From: Gadus chalcogrammus
Taxonomy: Eukaryota; Chordata; Actinopteri; Gadiformes; Gadidae
Assembly: GCF_026213295.1 (NCBI RefSeq)
Contig: NC_079419.1
Location: forward strand, 12,450,001 to 12,514,000
Length of the DNA: 64,000 nucleotides
Direction of reading: 5' to 3'
Shown: positions 1-13,157 of the stretch, one piece after another
Position numbering within the stretch: the stretch's first letter is position 1
Layout: every line of letters starts with the position of its first letter
Made by a program: the position numbers and the translations under genes
Notes under the pieces: model-generated
Told to the model about the DNA's origin: nothing
The model's input: the letters and a program-made list of their open reading frames with translations, nothing else
Database searches by the model: none

Positions 1-134
1 CGACAACATAGACACGTAACACGTCGCGTACTACCGACGGGTTGTAATTGGCTGTAACGATCAGCCCGTCCGTTTCAGATACCATCGGATACAATTTCGT
101 ATTACCGATCATTCTTTCTTCTCTGGTACAAGGG

Positions 135-3100
135 ATGGCACTCACGGGCTGGATTTGTTTGGTCACAGGTGCCTCCAGAGGGATCGGAAGAGGCATTGCT
201 CTGCAGTTGTCCGAAGCAGGGGCTACTGTCTATATAACAGGGCGACAAGAGAAGACTCTGAGACAGACTGCTTCAGAGGTAGGCCACCTTTGTATTTTCA
301 CTGACCCATAAGGATGGCAGGGGAGCTTCGATTTGAATTACAATCTAGTTGGTTGGTCAAGATGGTTCACTGTTTTATGCATATATGCCTGCTGTTCTGT
401 CTTGGATTTGTTTGCAACTATTGCCCAAACAAGTGCGTGTGTGATGATGTGTGACGTCAACTTGTTTCCACTGGCTTGGAATATATAGTCCATGCATACG
501 AGACACAGGATTAAGACATAACACATGATTCATGTGCTCTGAGTCTTGCTGTCGAATCTGGTTGCTCTCTAACTGTCTTCACCTGCTAGGTGGAACACAT
601 TATTCAAAAACGACATGCCACCCGGACAACACTATTTGTATAGTGGTACATCTCCAGTTGATTGTTTATGGCGGTTCTTGTTGGTAAAAGGGAGACTATA
701 CAGAATTGGCTGGTTTAGGTCATTTGAATCAAATATCACCATAATGAAATACATTTTATTTGCAAACTACTCACTATTTCTACATAACAAGCAAACTTAT
801 TGAGGGAAGTAGGCGCAATTTAAATTTCATGAAACACTTTCTCATGTTAATAGATGTTACCTAAATGTGACTCCGTTTCCAGAGTCGATCAGAGGTCATC
901 ACTGTTTAATTGCATAATCCTTTTAGGCTATTTTCCCAATCGTTGCTAACCCTATCAAAGTTGAGTCTGATTCACCTCAGTCTGATTTCAAGTTCATACA
1001 TAGAGCCTGAGACACAGCTACAAAAGCAGTGTCTGCTAAATTAGTTTAGATCCCTATAACAGTGGCCGTCTCAAAGGGCTTCAAAGGTAACATTTCAGAG
1101 TCAGGAGGAAGGAACACTGACAGAGGAACTCTCCTTCCAGGGACGGTTATGAGTGCAATAGGTGACTTAATGGGAAGATTGCATGGTAGTATATGGGAGC
1201 ATTGACTTTGTATTTCATTGGCTGTGCACCTGTAGCCTACTCTGCATAGTGATAAGAAAGTAGAATGTAATCTAATCTAAAAAAACAAGGCGAGCAAAAA
1301 AAGAGTGACCAAAGTCTTTCTTTCTTGGGATTTCTTGGGAGTTGCCATTAGTGTGGGGTGGGGGGTGAAGCAAGGTGGGCTTACATAGCCTTGTTCTGGT
1401 CCCTCCCCTTCAGGTAAAGGAGAGGGGGGGCGACTGCCTGCCGGTGGTATGTGACTCCTCCAAAGAAGACGACATCAAACAGCTGTTTGAGCGGATCAAG
1501 CATGAACAGAATGGCCGCCTGGATATCCTGGTCAACAACGCCTATGCAGGCGTGCAGGTCGGTGTAGGCCAATGCCCAGACACTGTCTGTTTATGTATGC
1601 CATTCCGGGTGTATGTATAAACACACAGTTTCTAAATGTCACGTGCGATGATGCGACCACTAAAACCTGCCGCAGATGTCTTGAGGGATCATATGAGGGA
1701 TCATACGCCTTATATGCTTTCAGGAATATAGTTTTTTCACGTCCACACATCGACACAAAACCGTTGTTTTCAGATCAATCCAATATGGGCAGAATCTAGA
1801 TTTGGTGTGTAGACGCAATGTGGAAATAGAGGAGAAAATTAGGCATGTGTTTTTAAACATATCCTCATTCGTTTGTTTATCATGGGGCTTGAGCCTGAAG
1901 TCTTCTTGTTGCTCTTCCAATTGCAGGCTATCTTTGACAGCATGGGGAAGAAGTTCTGGGAGACAGATCCAGACATTTGGGATTCTATCAATAACACAGG
2001 CCTGAGGTAGGTGTTTGTGCTGAGTCATGGCCGCTGCCAAGTCATGATCCTGCTTATTCATGGCAAGCTGCCGTTAGTCATTCATTTTGTAACTTCAGGC
2101 AATGTACCCATGGATGAAGTGCCTCCTTGAGATGTAAACAAACCGAGGGGCAGGATAGTGGGGCTGGAGTGTTCAAATCTCAGCCGAAAGGCACTGAGCT
2201 CGATCCCCATGTCTGCAGTCTACCTGTTGGCATCCTTAAGCAAGAGATCCTAACCCCTACCAGCTCCTTAGTGAACTATATCTGAATTAGTGTTAGTCGT
2301 TTTGGATAAAAGCATCTGCGCCATCTTGTTAGGGCTATATTTAGCCGAAGGGTTTTAACGGTTGGTTACTCTGCAGACAAAACACGATATTAGTGAATGA
2401 AGCCGTAATGGATAACAAATATATAATTCTCTGCTTATTTATTGGGCAACAACATTCAGAGGATTAAATAGGTGCTCCTGTTTGATTGGTACTGCTACCA
2501 ATGTGTCTAGATTTTAACTTAACAATAACACGGAATGAATTCCTTCCATGCTAATCATGACAGCTCATTTAAATGGAATCGGATGAGTCTTGTGATGGAT
2601 TCTGTGACGCCACAGTATCCAGCGTATGTGTCTATGGGAGTGAGTAACATTCCAACCATATTCATGACACTCTTGAGGACACCTGGTGTACCGGGAAGTA
2701 CAGACGCTTTCCTGAAATCATTGTTCTCCATAATCCCCAACGTGAAATTCAAGAATACAGAAATGCTAATTCACCAATGTTCTTTAGAATGATCGGCAGT
2801 GTTTCGAGTGTAGTGAATAACTTTTAAAATGGGTTGGACAGTCAACAGTCATCCAGAAGATCGGTCATTTTACTAATACTACTCAATCATAAGCTGACTC
2901 ACTGACTCACCCACAAGCTCCCTCAGACGTTCCCAGTGGGTCTCACTAACATCCGAAGCAACCTGACCTATCCCCACCCTCTCCCCAAATTCGAAATATT
3001 ACAAATGTGAACTGTCGACAGAGGAGGTGTGGGTGGGTGGTGTTCGGTCTCTTCAAAGTGTTTGATCCAAAAAAACATATCAATAAAGTATCCATGGGAT

Positions 3101-5494
3101 TTTTGGCAAGAACCGTGGTTGTGTTGGAAGATTAAAGATGAAGATGATCATCGTCATTCACAGCCATAGAGCTGCAGTGGAAATGTCCCCAATCGTAACT
3201 AAATAAATCAACAATGTATTCACAAATGATTAAACGACTGTGTGTTCAAAGGCCGTTTTTCCTGAGTCTCTGTGTTCTTGCCCAGGGGCCATTACTTCTG
3301 CTCAGTGTACGCCTCCAGGATGATGGTGGAGCAGGGGCGGGGGCTGATCGTCATGATCTCCTCCATCGGGGGATTGAAGTACCTCTTCAACGTGTCCTAC
3401 GGCGTCGGCAAAGCTGCGGTGAGTTGGCGCGCTCTCTGCAGCCTGTTTTTGTACCGCAGTCCAGACGTGTTAATCCTGTCTAATCAGTTGAATTATTTAA
3501 TTACCTAAGTCAATTCCCCAGTGGAAGCAAAACAGTCAAGAGTACACATGGGTGAAACCAAAACCAGCTCAACACAAAGCAAACACAAGTTTACCCTCTC
3601 TTAGGCCACTACGGAACAATATCATCTTAAAGTTACATATAAAGTATATTTCAGAGTATATTCTTGAAAAAGTGGTCCAAATACAGACATATTACAACTT
3701 GAAATACATTTAATATTTCCCAAATAAAAATGCCTAAAGGATCGGATGGAGCTGTGAAGGTAACTACAGCCATGTTTTAACTACAATTATTAAATATCAT
3801 TCCATGTCTGTAATTCAGTGTGATCGGCTGGCCGCAGACATGGCCGTGGAGCTGAAGAGAAGCGGGGTGGCCTCAGTCAGCCTGTGGCCGGGCGCCGTGC
3901 CAACAGAGCTGGTGTCCCAAATGCTAAACACAGAAAAGGGAGAGGCCGTCGACCCTAAGGTATTCCGTCTGCCCTTACAGGCATTTTCCACTACTTAGAT
4001 TTTGTGCATCGATATATTTTTTCAGTCTATTCTTTGTTGTATTTCCTTATTAATATTTTTGATAGGGAATCTTAAATGTGACTAGTCCAGTGGCCTGTCA
4101 GAGAACCAGATTGCTTTCTTACTTGGCCCCTCGTATTGCTGCTTGCAGCTTTCTCGAGAACCGCTCAGCGAATCAAATTCAACCTCGACACTGCAGTTCC
4201 TCGGGTCCTCAGCAGTACACCCGCCAGTGCAGTGCCCGTTCCGTGCCTGTTTGTAACGGCACACGCAACACTGCACTTCCTTGGGTCCTCAGCACTGCAC
4301 TCGCCAAGTGTGACTATGATCGGTGAACCGCAGATCGAGCCCACATACAGACGCTCCTCTAATTAGAGTCAGATGTTATGTTACTTATCACTGCTCTGTA
4401 CCTCTGACCTGACACCCACATCTCCTGTTTGGGATTTAATCAAGTAAATACTATTATTTTTGTGTAGTCTCCCTCTTTAGTCACTTATCAAATGACTTTT
4501 ATTCAAACCGACTTAGTGATATTTTTTGTATCGATGTATTGGTTTTAATATAATAAGAGAAGACGGAAATGTGTGCTTTATATTAGTACAATACTTCCAC
4601 GAAAGCTTCAGTGCCACAACATAAGGCTTTTCATCCCTCGCTCTGTTTTGACGTTCTGGTTGTGTTTTCTGTTTTCCGTTTAGCTCAAAGAGCTGTGGAT
4701 GGGTGGAGAGAGCACGGAAGTGAGCGGGAAGTGCATTGTGGAGCTGGCAAAAGGTACAATTGCGCTCATTGGATATTCTTCAATTATTTACATTTAATCA
4801 ATGAGAAGCCGCTTTTATCAGAAGCGACTGACAAGTGAGGCTTTGAACAATTCCAAAAAATCTTTGTTAACATTATTCAATGATAATGATAAAATAACAA
4901 GGAAATATGACAATGCAAAAATGTATTTGATCGTCTTGCTTTTATATATGTGTGGGTATTTTGTACTTCTGCCCGGTAGATAAAAATCTAATGTCAATGA
5001 CGGGGAAGGTCTTGATGACCTGCGACCTGGCACGCCGCTACGGGATACTTGATGTTGACGGTAAAACTACGTATTCATATATTTACATTATATTTACATT
5101 ACATCAGCAGATGCTTTCATCCAAAGAGAGTTCCAAGCTGAGAGCATTCCATGACAATCAGAGTACCCACAAAAGAGAAATATTGCTGCACAAACACTTG
5201 ACCGGGCACAAATCATATATAAATGGTTTACATATTGCCAAAAAATGTCCTAGTTTTGTATTAGTGATAGAAGAGATGTTTGCATTTATTTTTTGTGTTT
5301 TTTGCCTGTAATTGAAAAAAAAATTCTCATTGATTTGTGATCCTCTTGACTTGCCAGGGCGCAGCGTGACCGACTACACCACCCTGAAGTTCTTGGTGTC
5401 CCAGGTCCCTTACCTTTCCTGGCTGGCCCCCATTGTGCCTTCCTTCCTCCGGGTGCCCCGCTTCATGCTCACCCTCTCTGGGGGGCGCTTCTAA
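135..5494 (+). CDS. dhrs1: Dehydrogenase/reductase SDR family member 1 (8 exons)
   Basis: Classical short-chain dehydrogenase/reductase, NAD(P)(H)-dependent; mammalian DHRS1 is ER-associated and acts on steroid and carbonyl substrates. Exons read directly with GT-AG borders: 135-278, 1414-1557, 1927-2006, 3286-3418, 3819-3959, 4684-4753, 4980-5060, 5358-5494. Phases join without a break to 309 aa plus stop (human about 313). Visible motifs: cofactor loop TGASRGIG (residues 11-18), NNAYAG (89-94), catalytic Ser near 149 in the ISS motif, and YGVGK (Y161, K165). The C-terminal part (LARRYGILDVDG, then PSFLRVPRF) is typical of DHRS1 rather than other SDRs. The start at 135 was chosen because MALTGW begins the family's N-terminus; an in-frame upstream ATG at 48 would add 29 unrelated residues. 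Gene assignment is confident. The last two introns contain SINE-tail fragments. All borders are inferred from sequence only. Confidence 0.93.
2140..2335 (+). mobile_element. tRNA-derived SINE in dhrs1 intron 3
   Basis: The head contains a tRNA-like GAGCTCGATCCCCATG segment. The body has AGTCTACCTGTTGGCATCC and CCTAACCCCTACCAGCTCC, and the tail GTTTTGGATAAAAGCATCTG is the tail shared by many teleost SINE/LINE pairs. The same family occurs at 28085, 36490 and, reversed, 43345. Confidence 0.65.
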
Positions 5495-5813
5495 CCAGCC
5501 CGCCGCATCCCCCCAGCCTCTGTAGCCATAGAACCGTTTCCTATTCCCTCTGTAGGCTAGGCTCCCGGTACTACTTTATACTGATTCTTTAAACATGCTT
5601 GACCCTAAGGCAGAAGGATTGTTATCTGTGAAGATGTGATTGGATGAAGGAATGTTTTGAAAAAGAGGCACATTTTTATTAACTATTAACCTAATTGTTT
5701 ACATTTTTTATGTATATCTAATAACAAATTCTGCACATGAGATGAAGTCACTAGATAATGAATGTATTTTAATCATATCTATTTTGTAATCCTATGTTGT
5801 TATTTTAACTATT

Positions 5814-5819
5814 ATTAAA
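5814..5819 (+). terminator. Candidate poly(A) signal of dhrs1
   Basis: ATTAAA about 320 nt after the dhrs1 stop codon, in an AT-rich 3' flank. It is a common variant signal and no better AATAAA was seen nearer the stop. The stretch 5495-5813 before it would be 3'UTR. Confidence 0.4.
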
Positions 5820-6682
5820 TATTGTTATAAAAGACAACTTAAATTCGTGGTCGATTTTATTTGTTTGTGTATTTTATTAGATTTTTTGTATTTGTGTATA
5901 TATTTATATCCACAACATAATTTATTAATTGCATGAATAGTACATACATACACATATCCATGACTCGATGAGGTTTGCAAATGCATGAAGCAAATCTCTC
6001 CTAGCTGATTATTACCCAAAGATATTATTGGGTTTCAGACGGGGTAACGCAACACTATTATTTAGAGAAAATTTGATTTGTGATTAATAGGTAAGCTTAA
6101 CATTTTCTTGTCGGTTTTATGTCTATCGGTTTATCGATTTTTATATCATAGATTTTAATTGTGTCGTTTACTCTTTATTATACGGGCGCCTGTTTCCTCC
6201 AATCCGTGCTTGGCATTTCACAGGATGGCACACCCACAACATCGTCACTTTGGGAGACTCCGGCCCTCATAGTTTCCTGGTCCTCAGCTCCGCCTAGCCT
6301 CGCTGTGGCCGGACAGAGGAAAGACTTCTCAGTTTCAGAACAAAAGCAACAACGGACCGAAGAGGCTAAAGTAACGGGCATCCAAGTTCAGTCCTCTAGT
6401 TTGTAAATTAAAGATTTCAGCACACAGCTGTTCGACGATAACGATTCACACCGTTCTTAACTCACGCGTAAAGCGAGAAAGTTAGTTATTTGGCATCTTT
6501 GTATCCCAATCCTAATCCGGTCGAGTGCTTGATAACTAAGCGAGGGTACCAAACAGACGGTATTGTTTCCCAGTGTTGATCAAGACTTGATTTTAGGAGA
6601 AGACTGTTATTCGGATAAGAGTGGTAGCCGTGTACGCAATCGTACACGCATATTGAAGACAAAAGCGGCATTGGCATTAATG
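5820..6682 (+). other. dhrs1-homez intergenic region and homez 5'UTR exon
   Basis: No coding sequence. AT-rich to about 6180, then less biased. A consensus donor (AATG followed by GTAAGT) ends at 6682, and the acceptor before the homez coding exon is at 7933. A non-coding first exon of homez therefore probably ends at 6682. Its start is not defined by the sequence; the promoter should lie within roughly 5.9-6.5 kb. Confidence 0.4.
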
Positions 6683-7933
6683 GTAAGTTTATTTTTGTGT
6701 TTCACTGAAGCGTGTCCAACGACCAAATGCGCCTGTGCAGTCTGGGCATTTTACTTAGTACGCCACAAAGGATCGAGCCCAGTGTGTTTTTAAAGGGATC
6801 GGGGAACAAGTTTGGAGAAATGTATTTCACCGACTCTGTAGAACGATGTGGATTACAAAATGTTGTATTTAACGACAGATTTGCGACTGAAAATTTTGCC
6901 CGTTCTCCATCTAGGTCTACTGTAAAAAATAAACGGAACACAAACTTGTTTGTGATAGTGGCCAATTGGCACGCTCTGCCACCATCAGATGTGGCGTAAT
7001 CTGTAAACTGAGTTCGGAACATTTGGTTTAGTAAACAAAGAACAGTAGTTCATTGTAAAGCTTTAAGTTGTTAATATTGTGACACCTGTTTCATTACAAA
7101 TCGACCCAGTACAGCTGAGGTATGAGCTACAATTTGTTTAATCCATGTTATAGTTCTGAACCTTTTATATAACATACACTATTCAACATACAAAGTTCAC
7201 TAAAATGGTTTGCATTGATCCATACAAAATAATCTGTTTTCGAGTCTGGATCATTTTACATTTGCTTTATGTGTACTCTTAAACATCCTCCTCGCCTACT
7301 AAATCAGACTGACAAAAGCTCAAGCTCGCTGCTGGCTTTTAGATTTACATTGGTGTTTGCACTGTGTGGATTTGTGTCCATGAAGACTCTTGAATCTCTT
7401 TTAAGGACTAAGAACTTGAAGTAGAACAAAGCCAGTGCAGGGAACTGGTGAGAAAGTGGACTGTGATGGATTTCGTATGCCCCTCTTTCCCCTCCTTCCT
7501 CCTCCTTTTCCTCACCCCCCTCTTCCCCCCCTCTCCCCCCCCCCAAGCCAAGCTCCCACCCTACCCCACCCGTCACCACCCATTGACACCACTCCCACGA
7601 AACAAAAGTCAGTCCCCAACTCTTGGTCTCAGGGGGGAGGGGTGGTCAATCTGGACGGTGTAGTATACGACCGGTTTCATTGCGAGGCGCGGGGAGGACA
7701 GGGTGCCAAGCCCTGGTGGGTCGGTGGGGGGGGAGGGGTGTGAAACAGCTGTCGGATAATTGACTTTTAGAATAGAAAGTTTTGAATGCCACGAGAAGTG
7801 GCGATTGCACGCAAGCTTCACCTTTTCTGTTCTGTTACCCAGATGATGTCACGGATGTTACTTTAATGGTGACTAACTGGTTGAGACAAGTTGTGGTGAG
7901 AAAGTAATTTTGTTTTGTCTCTCTTTTATTTAG
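6683..7933 (+). other. homez: Probable 5'UTR intron of homez
   Basis: Bounded by GTAAGT at 6683 and a TTTATTTAG acceptor ending at 7933, 19 nt before the ATG. It contains a long polypyrimidine stretch (about 7482-7560, C-rich) and G-rich stretches near 7630-7740. No protein-coding feature was recognised. Confidence 0.5.
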
Positions 7934-7952
7934 GTAGAAAAGCCCTTCTACC

Positions 7953-8743
7953 ATGTCCCTGATGGCAGCTCCCAGTGAACTCGGCGGTAGAAAATCCGCT
8001 GCCGTACACATGAAAGAGCCTTACAAGGTGATGGTGATGACCAAGACCCAAGAGCAGGAGAAGCACAAAGTCTGCCGCTCTACCAAGGATGTACACAAAT
8101 CTGCTGACTCAGCGGATGACGACAAAGGCGTTGCTAGCTTCAGCACGAACAACAACTCTGTCGTCTGCTTGCCCCTCGTCTCTGAAGGACTGAAGCTGGT
8201 TTGGACCCAGGCCGATCAGACCAGAGAACTAGACGCCATACCAGAGCTAGTCCAGGCATTTAATTTGTTTCCGTACCCGACGTCCCGTGAAGTGAGTGCC
8301 CTCGCCAGGGCATGCGCCTTACCACTGGACAAAGTGAAGGTGTGGTTCATGGTTCAGAGGATCAAGTACGGCATCAGCTGGGCCTCGGAGGAAATCGAGG
8401 AGACCCGCAGGAAGCTCTCGGTGCCTGAGCTCGCTGGCGACTCTGTTAAAGTAAAAAACACAGAATCGCCTGCGAAGGGCAAGAGAAAGGGTTACGAGGC
8501 GATCGTTATGGTGGACGGTGACAGCGGTCATGAAATAGAAGGGGCCCGCTCCACTTCGATGCCAGCCAAAAAGAAATCGGTGTACGAATCCCAGGATTCT
8601 TACAAACCCGCCAGACCGGCGGTCCTGTGTTTCAAATCTTCCCTCCCGCCACCCCAGGACTCCTACTACTACCGCCCCCCTGTGGACACGCCAGCTACTG
8701 TGGTGGCTGACGTCTCGCTGGACCTCTCCATTGAGTCTTCCAC

Positions 8744-8788
<45 letters not shown>

Positions 8789-10388
8789 GCAGCAGGCACA
8801 GCAGCAGCGACGTCACGGACGCTACAAGAAGTCGAAGGCACAGCTCGCCGTTCTCCGCACCAGTTTCCTGCTGGAGAACTGGCCCACGGAGATAGAGCTA
8901 CGGCGACTGCAGGAGGAGACGGGGCTGAGCCGCAACGACATCCGAAAGTGGTTCAGCGATAGCCGGTACCAGCTAAGGGTGGGCCGGGGGGCCCTCAGCG
9001 CCGCACAGACCTACTCCCACCCCGCTGTGCCGGAAACGCAAGAGGGGCTTCAGCAGATTCAACCCCTTCCGCTGGTTTCTCCGAAGACACATCTGCAACA
9101 AAACGGCCTGAATGCACAGGAGGTAACGCGTAGCAATGGGATTAAAGACTCTCACTTCTTCCGGACTTTTCTCACAAACAGCCTGGAGGCCTTTGGGGAA
9201 CGAGTTGTGGAAGCCGAGGAACAGGCAGCTGAGAAGGAGGCTTCCAGTAATGGCAACCATTTTGTTGAGGTAGAACCGATTGAAGAGAAACCGTTACAAT
9301 TGACCAAGACCCCCAAAACTGAGCAAGCCACACAGAAGTCTGAGGAAATCAAACCGAAGACTGAGCCAGCCACACAGAAGAAGGAAATCACAGAGAAGAC
9401 TGAGGATATCACAGAGAAGACTATGGAACTCAAAGAGAAGACAGCGGAAATCACGGCGAAGATTGAGGAAATCCCACAGAAGGCTGAGGAAACCACAGTG
9501 AAGTCTCAGCTAACCACACTGAAGACTGAGAAAACCGCAGCAAAGACTGAGGAAACCACACAGAAGACTGAGAAAACCATACAGAAGATTGAGAAAACAA
9601 CAGAGAAGATTGAGAAAATCCTGCAGAAGATAGAGCCACTACCCCCCAAGATAGAGCCAACAACACCCCCACCAATGGAGGAGAAAGAATTGAAACCTTC
9701 TCCCTGCCCCTCCCCCGCTAGCACCCCACCACCAACTGCCTCACCTACCAAACGACTTTCAAACGGCGTCAGCAGATCAAAGAAGTCGTCGCGCTCCACC
9801 AAGGGGGGCTCACCGCCCGTGACCCCACAACTCTCCCGGGGATCGGGGTCCTCTGCTTCCTCCTCCCCAGCCCTCACCCCTGCTGGGCGACCGCGGAAGA
9901 CCAAGGAACAACTGGACGTCCTAAAGCAGCACTTCCTGCGCTGCCAGTGGCCAAAGAGTGAAGATTACACTGAGCTCGTCAAGCTCACCGGCTTACCGCG
10001 CGCAGACGTCATTCAGTGGTTTGGGGATACACGCTACGCGGTTAAGAACGGGCAGCTGCGCTGGGTGCAGGGCGTGCGGGAGCAGTTCCTGGCAGAGCTG
10101 GCCACGCAGCAAGGCAACGCTGGCGTAACCAACGGCAACAGTACCACACCACGCGGCAGTGGCGGTAGTCGCAAGCGAAAGTCGAGTCAGGCCAACGGAA
10201 CTGCCGCCAACACGGACACCCTGAACATCCAACCGCTGGAAGCGTATCACCAGTCAACTGGGAAGCTGCAGGAAAAAGACCTTGACTCCTTGTGCAAGAG
10301 GTCTAGAATGAGCTACCAGCAGGTCCGCGAGTGGTTTGCGTCTCAGGTGAGCGACGTCACCGAACTGGAGTCCGACAACACGGATTGA
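7953..10388 (+). CDS. homez: Homeobox and leucine zipper protein Homez (811 aa)
   Basis: Vertebrate-specific nuclear protein with several atypical homeodomains, presumed DNA-binding. The coding region is a single exon. Seen: homeodomain 1 about residues 82-145 (recognition helix VKVWFMVQRIKY), homeodomain 2 about 288-348 (IRKWFSDSRYQLR) and homeodomain 3 about 645-705 (VIQWFGDTRYAVK). A short C-terminal homeodomain-like segment lies at about 757-798 (VREWFASQ), followed by an acidic tail. A 17-glutamine run (265-281) precedes homeodomain 2. Residues about 450-570 are a lysine/glutamate/threonine repeat with a seven-residue period (KTEETTQ type). Human HOMEZ is about 550 aa, so this protein is long, mainly through the Q-run and the KTE repeat. 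Start: ATG at 7953, 19 nt after the splice acceptor. Neighbouring rnf212b repeats the human HOMEZ-RNF212B pairing. Identity is confident. Confidence 0.93.
8745..8795 (+). repeat. homez: CAG/CAA run coding 17 glutamines in homez
   Basis: In-frame CAG repeat with a few CAA interruptions, coding 17 consecutive Gln just before homeodomain 2; an AQQQ tail follows. Likely length-variable between individuals. Confidence 0.9.
9300..9665 (+). repeat. homez: 21-nt coding minisatellite (KTEETTQ heptads) in homez
   Basis: About 16 degenerate copies of a 21-nt unit built round AAGACTGAG, translated as seven-residue units such as KTEKTAA, KTEETTQ, KTEKTIQ and KIEKILQ. The period equals a heptad, but the unit lacks regular hydrophobic a/d positions in most copies, so a coiled coil is doubtful. 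The region lies between homeodomains 2 and 3 and grades into a Pro-rich segment. Confidence 0.85.
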
Positions 10389-12280
10389 GGAAAAAGACAC
10401 TGGTGGAGTGTGTTCCCCCCATTGGTTAGCATCGCTTTAACTGGAATAGATCTGCATCCGTTACGTCTTCCAAGAGCCAGCTCAAAAGTCAAGCAATTGT
10501 TTTGTATTATTATTATAATGCGGTTTTTCCCGTGTATTCTAATATATTTGGTCTTGAACTGTGCTTCTGCTTTTTAAAGAACTGCCTCAAGAAAAAAAAA
10601 GGATGTTGTACACTGGTTTGTATTTTAGGATAGTTGTCTCAGTTTAGATTGTCTGAGCAATACATCTATTTTTTAGTATTGTAGCAGTATAATTTATATT
10701 TGTAGTACATTTGGTACTTCAGTGTATCTCAGAATTTTGCAGACACAGCGCTGCTCTGGGAAAGTTTATATAATTATGGTAATTGTTGACTTATCACTGT
10801 GTAATCGTGTGTTTATTGCCAATTATTCCTGTCACAAATGGCACACTGGACATTCACACTTAAAAAACTGTCATGTTGCACTAGCTGTTTCAGAGCCTGC
10901 TGTCCCGTTCGTTAAGCCATCTCTTTCGATGACAACCAGTGTCATTTTAGTTTTTTTTTATTGAACCTTGTACCATGCTTAATGTAGTACTTTAACGAAG
11001 TGTGGTAGTCTGGCTATTCTATTAGTTTTTATTTACAGACTGTTAGTACATGCATATACCTGAAATATATTCATTTTGTTCATGTATTCATTTTTAGAGC
11101 CTGCGCATCTCAAGAAGTATTAAATCTGAGGTTTGCAATGTGTTTAGTGTAGGTCTGCTCCAGTTTGACTGCAGAAAAAAACCCGTCAGTAATTAGTTCA
11201 ATTTGTGCATCTCCTTAACAATGTCCCTCCAATCAAAAGGGAGGAGGTTCAACCCGAATTTGGCTTTGCACTCGCTGACTTGATCGGTATCAGTATTTTT
11301 CTCTCCGCTATGATACATATTTTGTAATCTCTGTAGTTGATGCAAGGGTAGTGGTTTGGGCCATAATGTCCATTTATCTACTGGAAATGTAGTAGTTGTA
11401 GGGAGGAACAGGACCAGGTGTATCGTATGTAAATGACAACTGGCAACGCGGGGCATGTTAATATAAACGAAATACTGGAAGTGAGCGCAGACGGCCCATT
11501 TGTAGAAGTAGATGGGGATTGACTAGTGAAATAAAAGATACAAAACAAACAGCCGTGATTTCTATCCACCTTAGATAATGAGTTGAAGCACAGATGTAAT
11601 TAAGGTGTTTACATGTGTGACATATCATGAATTGTTACTTTAATGGTTTACGTATTCCATTAGAAGAGTATGAAAAGTAGCCAAATACTAGTATTCCATT
11701 TGTAGAGATGGTTGTGAATCTATAATAGCTTTTCGTATACTGAAAGATGGCCTACATCATCCAGTCCATTTTGCACAATTGTATCACTGGTAACACACAG
11801 TAAATAACATTGATTTCATAACACGCCCATTTACTGTCATTTAACCTTTTTGTTTATCTTATTTTTAGATTACATTTGTTCAGGAATAGGACTAGACTAA
11901 TATGACTTGAATTGGCATTGAATTGACACAATTATGGTTGTTTTGTACTATAAATATAATATGCCCTTAAAATTCGAATGAGGTTTTGAATATTTTAATT
12001 TTGAATACTTATAAGATACCATATATTTCATTGCAATTAACCTCCTTTTGGTCTTCCAATATTAAAGTCACCATTATTATAGGGATGTATATATACATCT
12101 ATTTTCAGAAATCTTGACTGCTGTGTATATCGAGTGTTAAAAAGCAATAACGTTTCAAATTCCACACTGATTGTTCAACAATGTCAACAATGCTAATAAA
12201 AGTTTATTGGTACAAAAACTGCATGTTTTTTGAAACCATGAATAGAAATTAACTTTTCCAGCCATTTTCTTATGAATAAA
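10389..12280 (+). other. homez: homez 3'UTR and downstream AT-rich sequence
   Basis: No supported coding sequence. Candidate poly(A) signals AATAAA occur at 11530-11535, 12195-12200 and 12275-12280, so a long 3'UTR (1.1-1.9 kb) is possible. The sequence is AT-rich and mostly non-repetitive. Confidence 0.45.
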
Positions 12281-12544
12281 ATATAGAATATGAAAACCTA
12301 TGAATGGATATATATCTTAAACAGCATAATGCCACATGGCCTGTGCAAAACGAACAAGTCATTCAACTACAAAAACAAACCTAGGGTTTACCATAAATGG
12401 GATGACCTCATCGTGACTAAATTGACCAGAAACGTGACCACTAAATGGATTTCAGTGCCAATTTCTCCCAGGTCTGGGAGACTGTAGGGATGATCCACTG
12501 AATAACTGAAACTGGAAAACATTTGGGTTTTGATTTCCCGCCCT

Positions 12545-12675
12545 AAAAATGAAGAAGAAAATGTGTTTTATTTATTTATCTGGCAGCCAAGCTACCAAGG
12601 TGGTCCGCGGAGATCAGGGATCAAACTCATTCATTTGGCTGGGAACTAAACACTCTCGCGGCTATACTTTCCTAC
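12545..12675 (-). mobile_element. tRNA-derived SINE fragment
   Basis: Read on the minus strand, this shows a degraded box B-like segment (AGTTTGATCCC) preceded by a 'gagtgtttagttcccagcc' segment that matches the tRNA-like head of the SINEs at 2140, 28085 and 36490. Old and diverged. Confidence 0.45.
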
Positions 12676-13157
12676 CACCTTTCTTTTTAAAAACGTTTTA
12701 TTTAAACACAAATGGTAATGTAAACTAGCCTAGGAACCAGGCGTATCTGCAAGCTCATGTTTGATTTACTCTGGCATATACCTGTACGTATCTGTGAATT
12801 GGATGGTGAGATCTACTGGACCACATGTTAACATCAATAAACTGTAAAAAGGTAATTGCCTTTCAGACAGTGTTTGGAACGTTATACGTTACCTGAATGG
12901 AGGAGTATAGGAGACTGGTGTACCTTTTGAAAATCAAGAAGTTAAGAGCTTTATCAATACATTGTCACCATTGAACGAACAAAGCGATGGTCTGTAGAGA
13001 CACTTACTGAAGTCCTGATGGGAAGTATGAGTGGACATGGACCGGGCCGATCCAGGTGGTGTCTTTAAGATAGTAACAGACCACACATACAATGTAAACT
13101 ATTTGGTTCATCCAAAAAGTTTAGTACAGGATTCGGATCATCAATGGGTAATGATGT

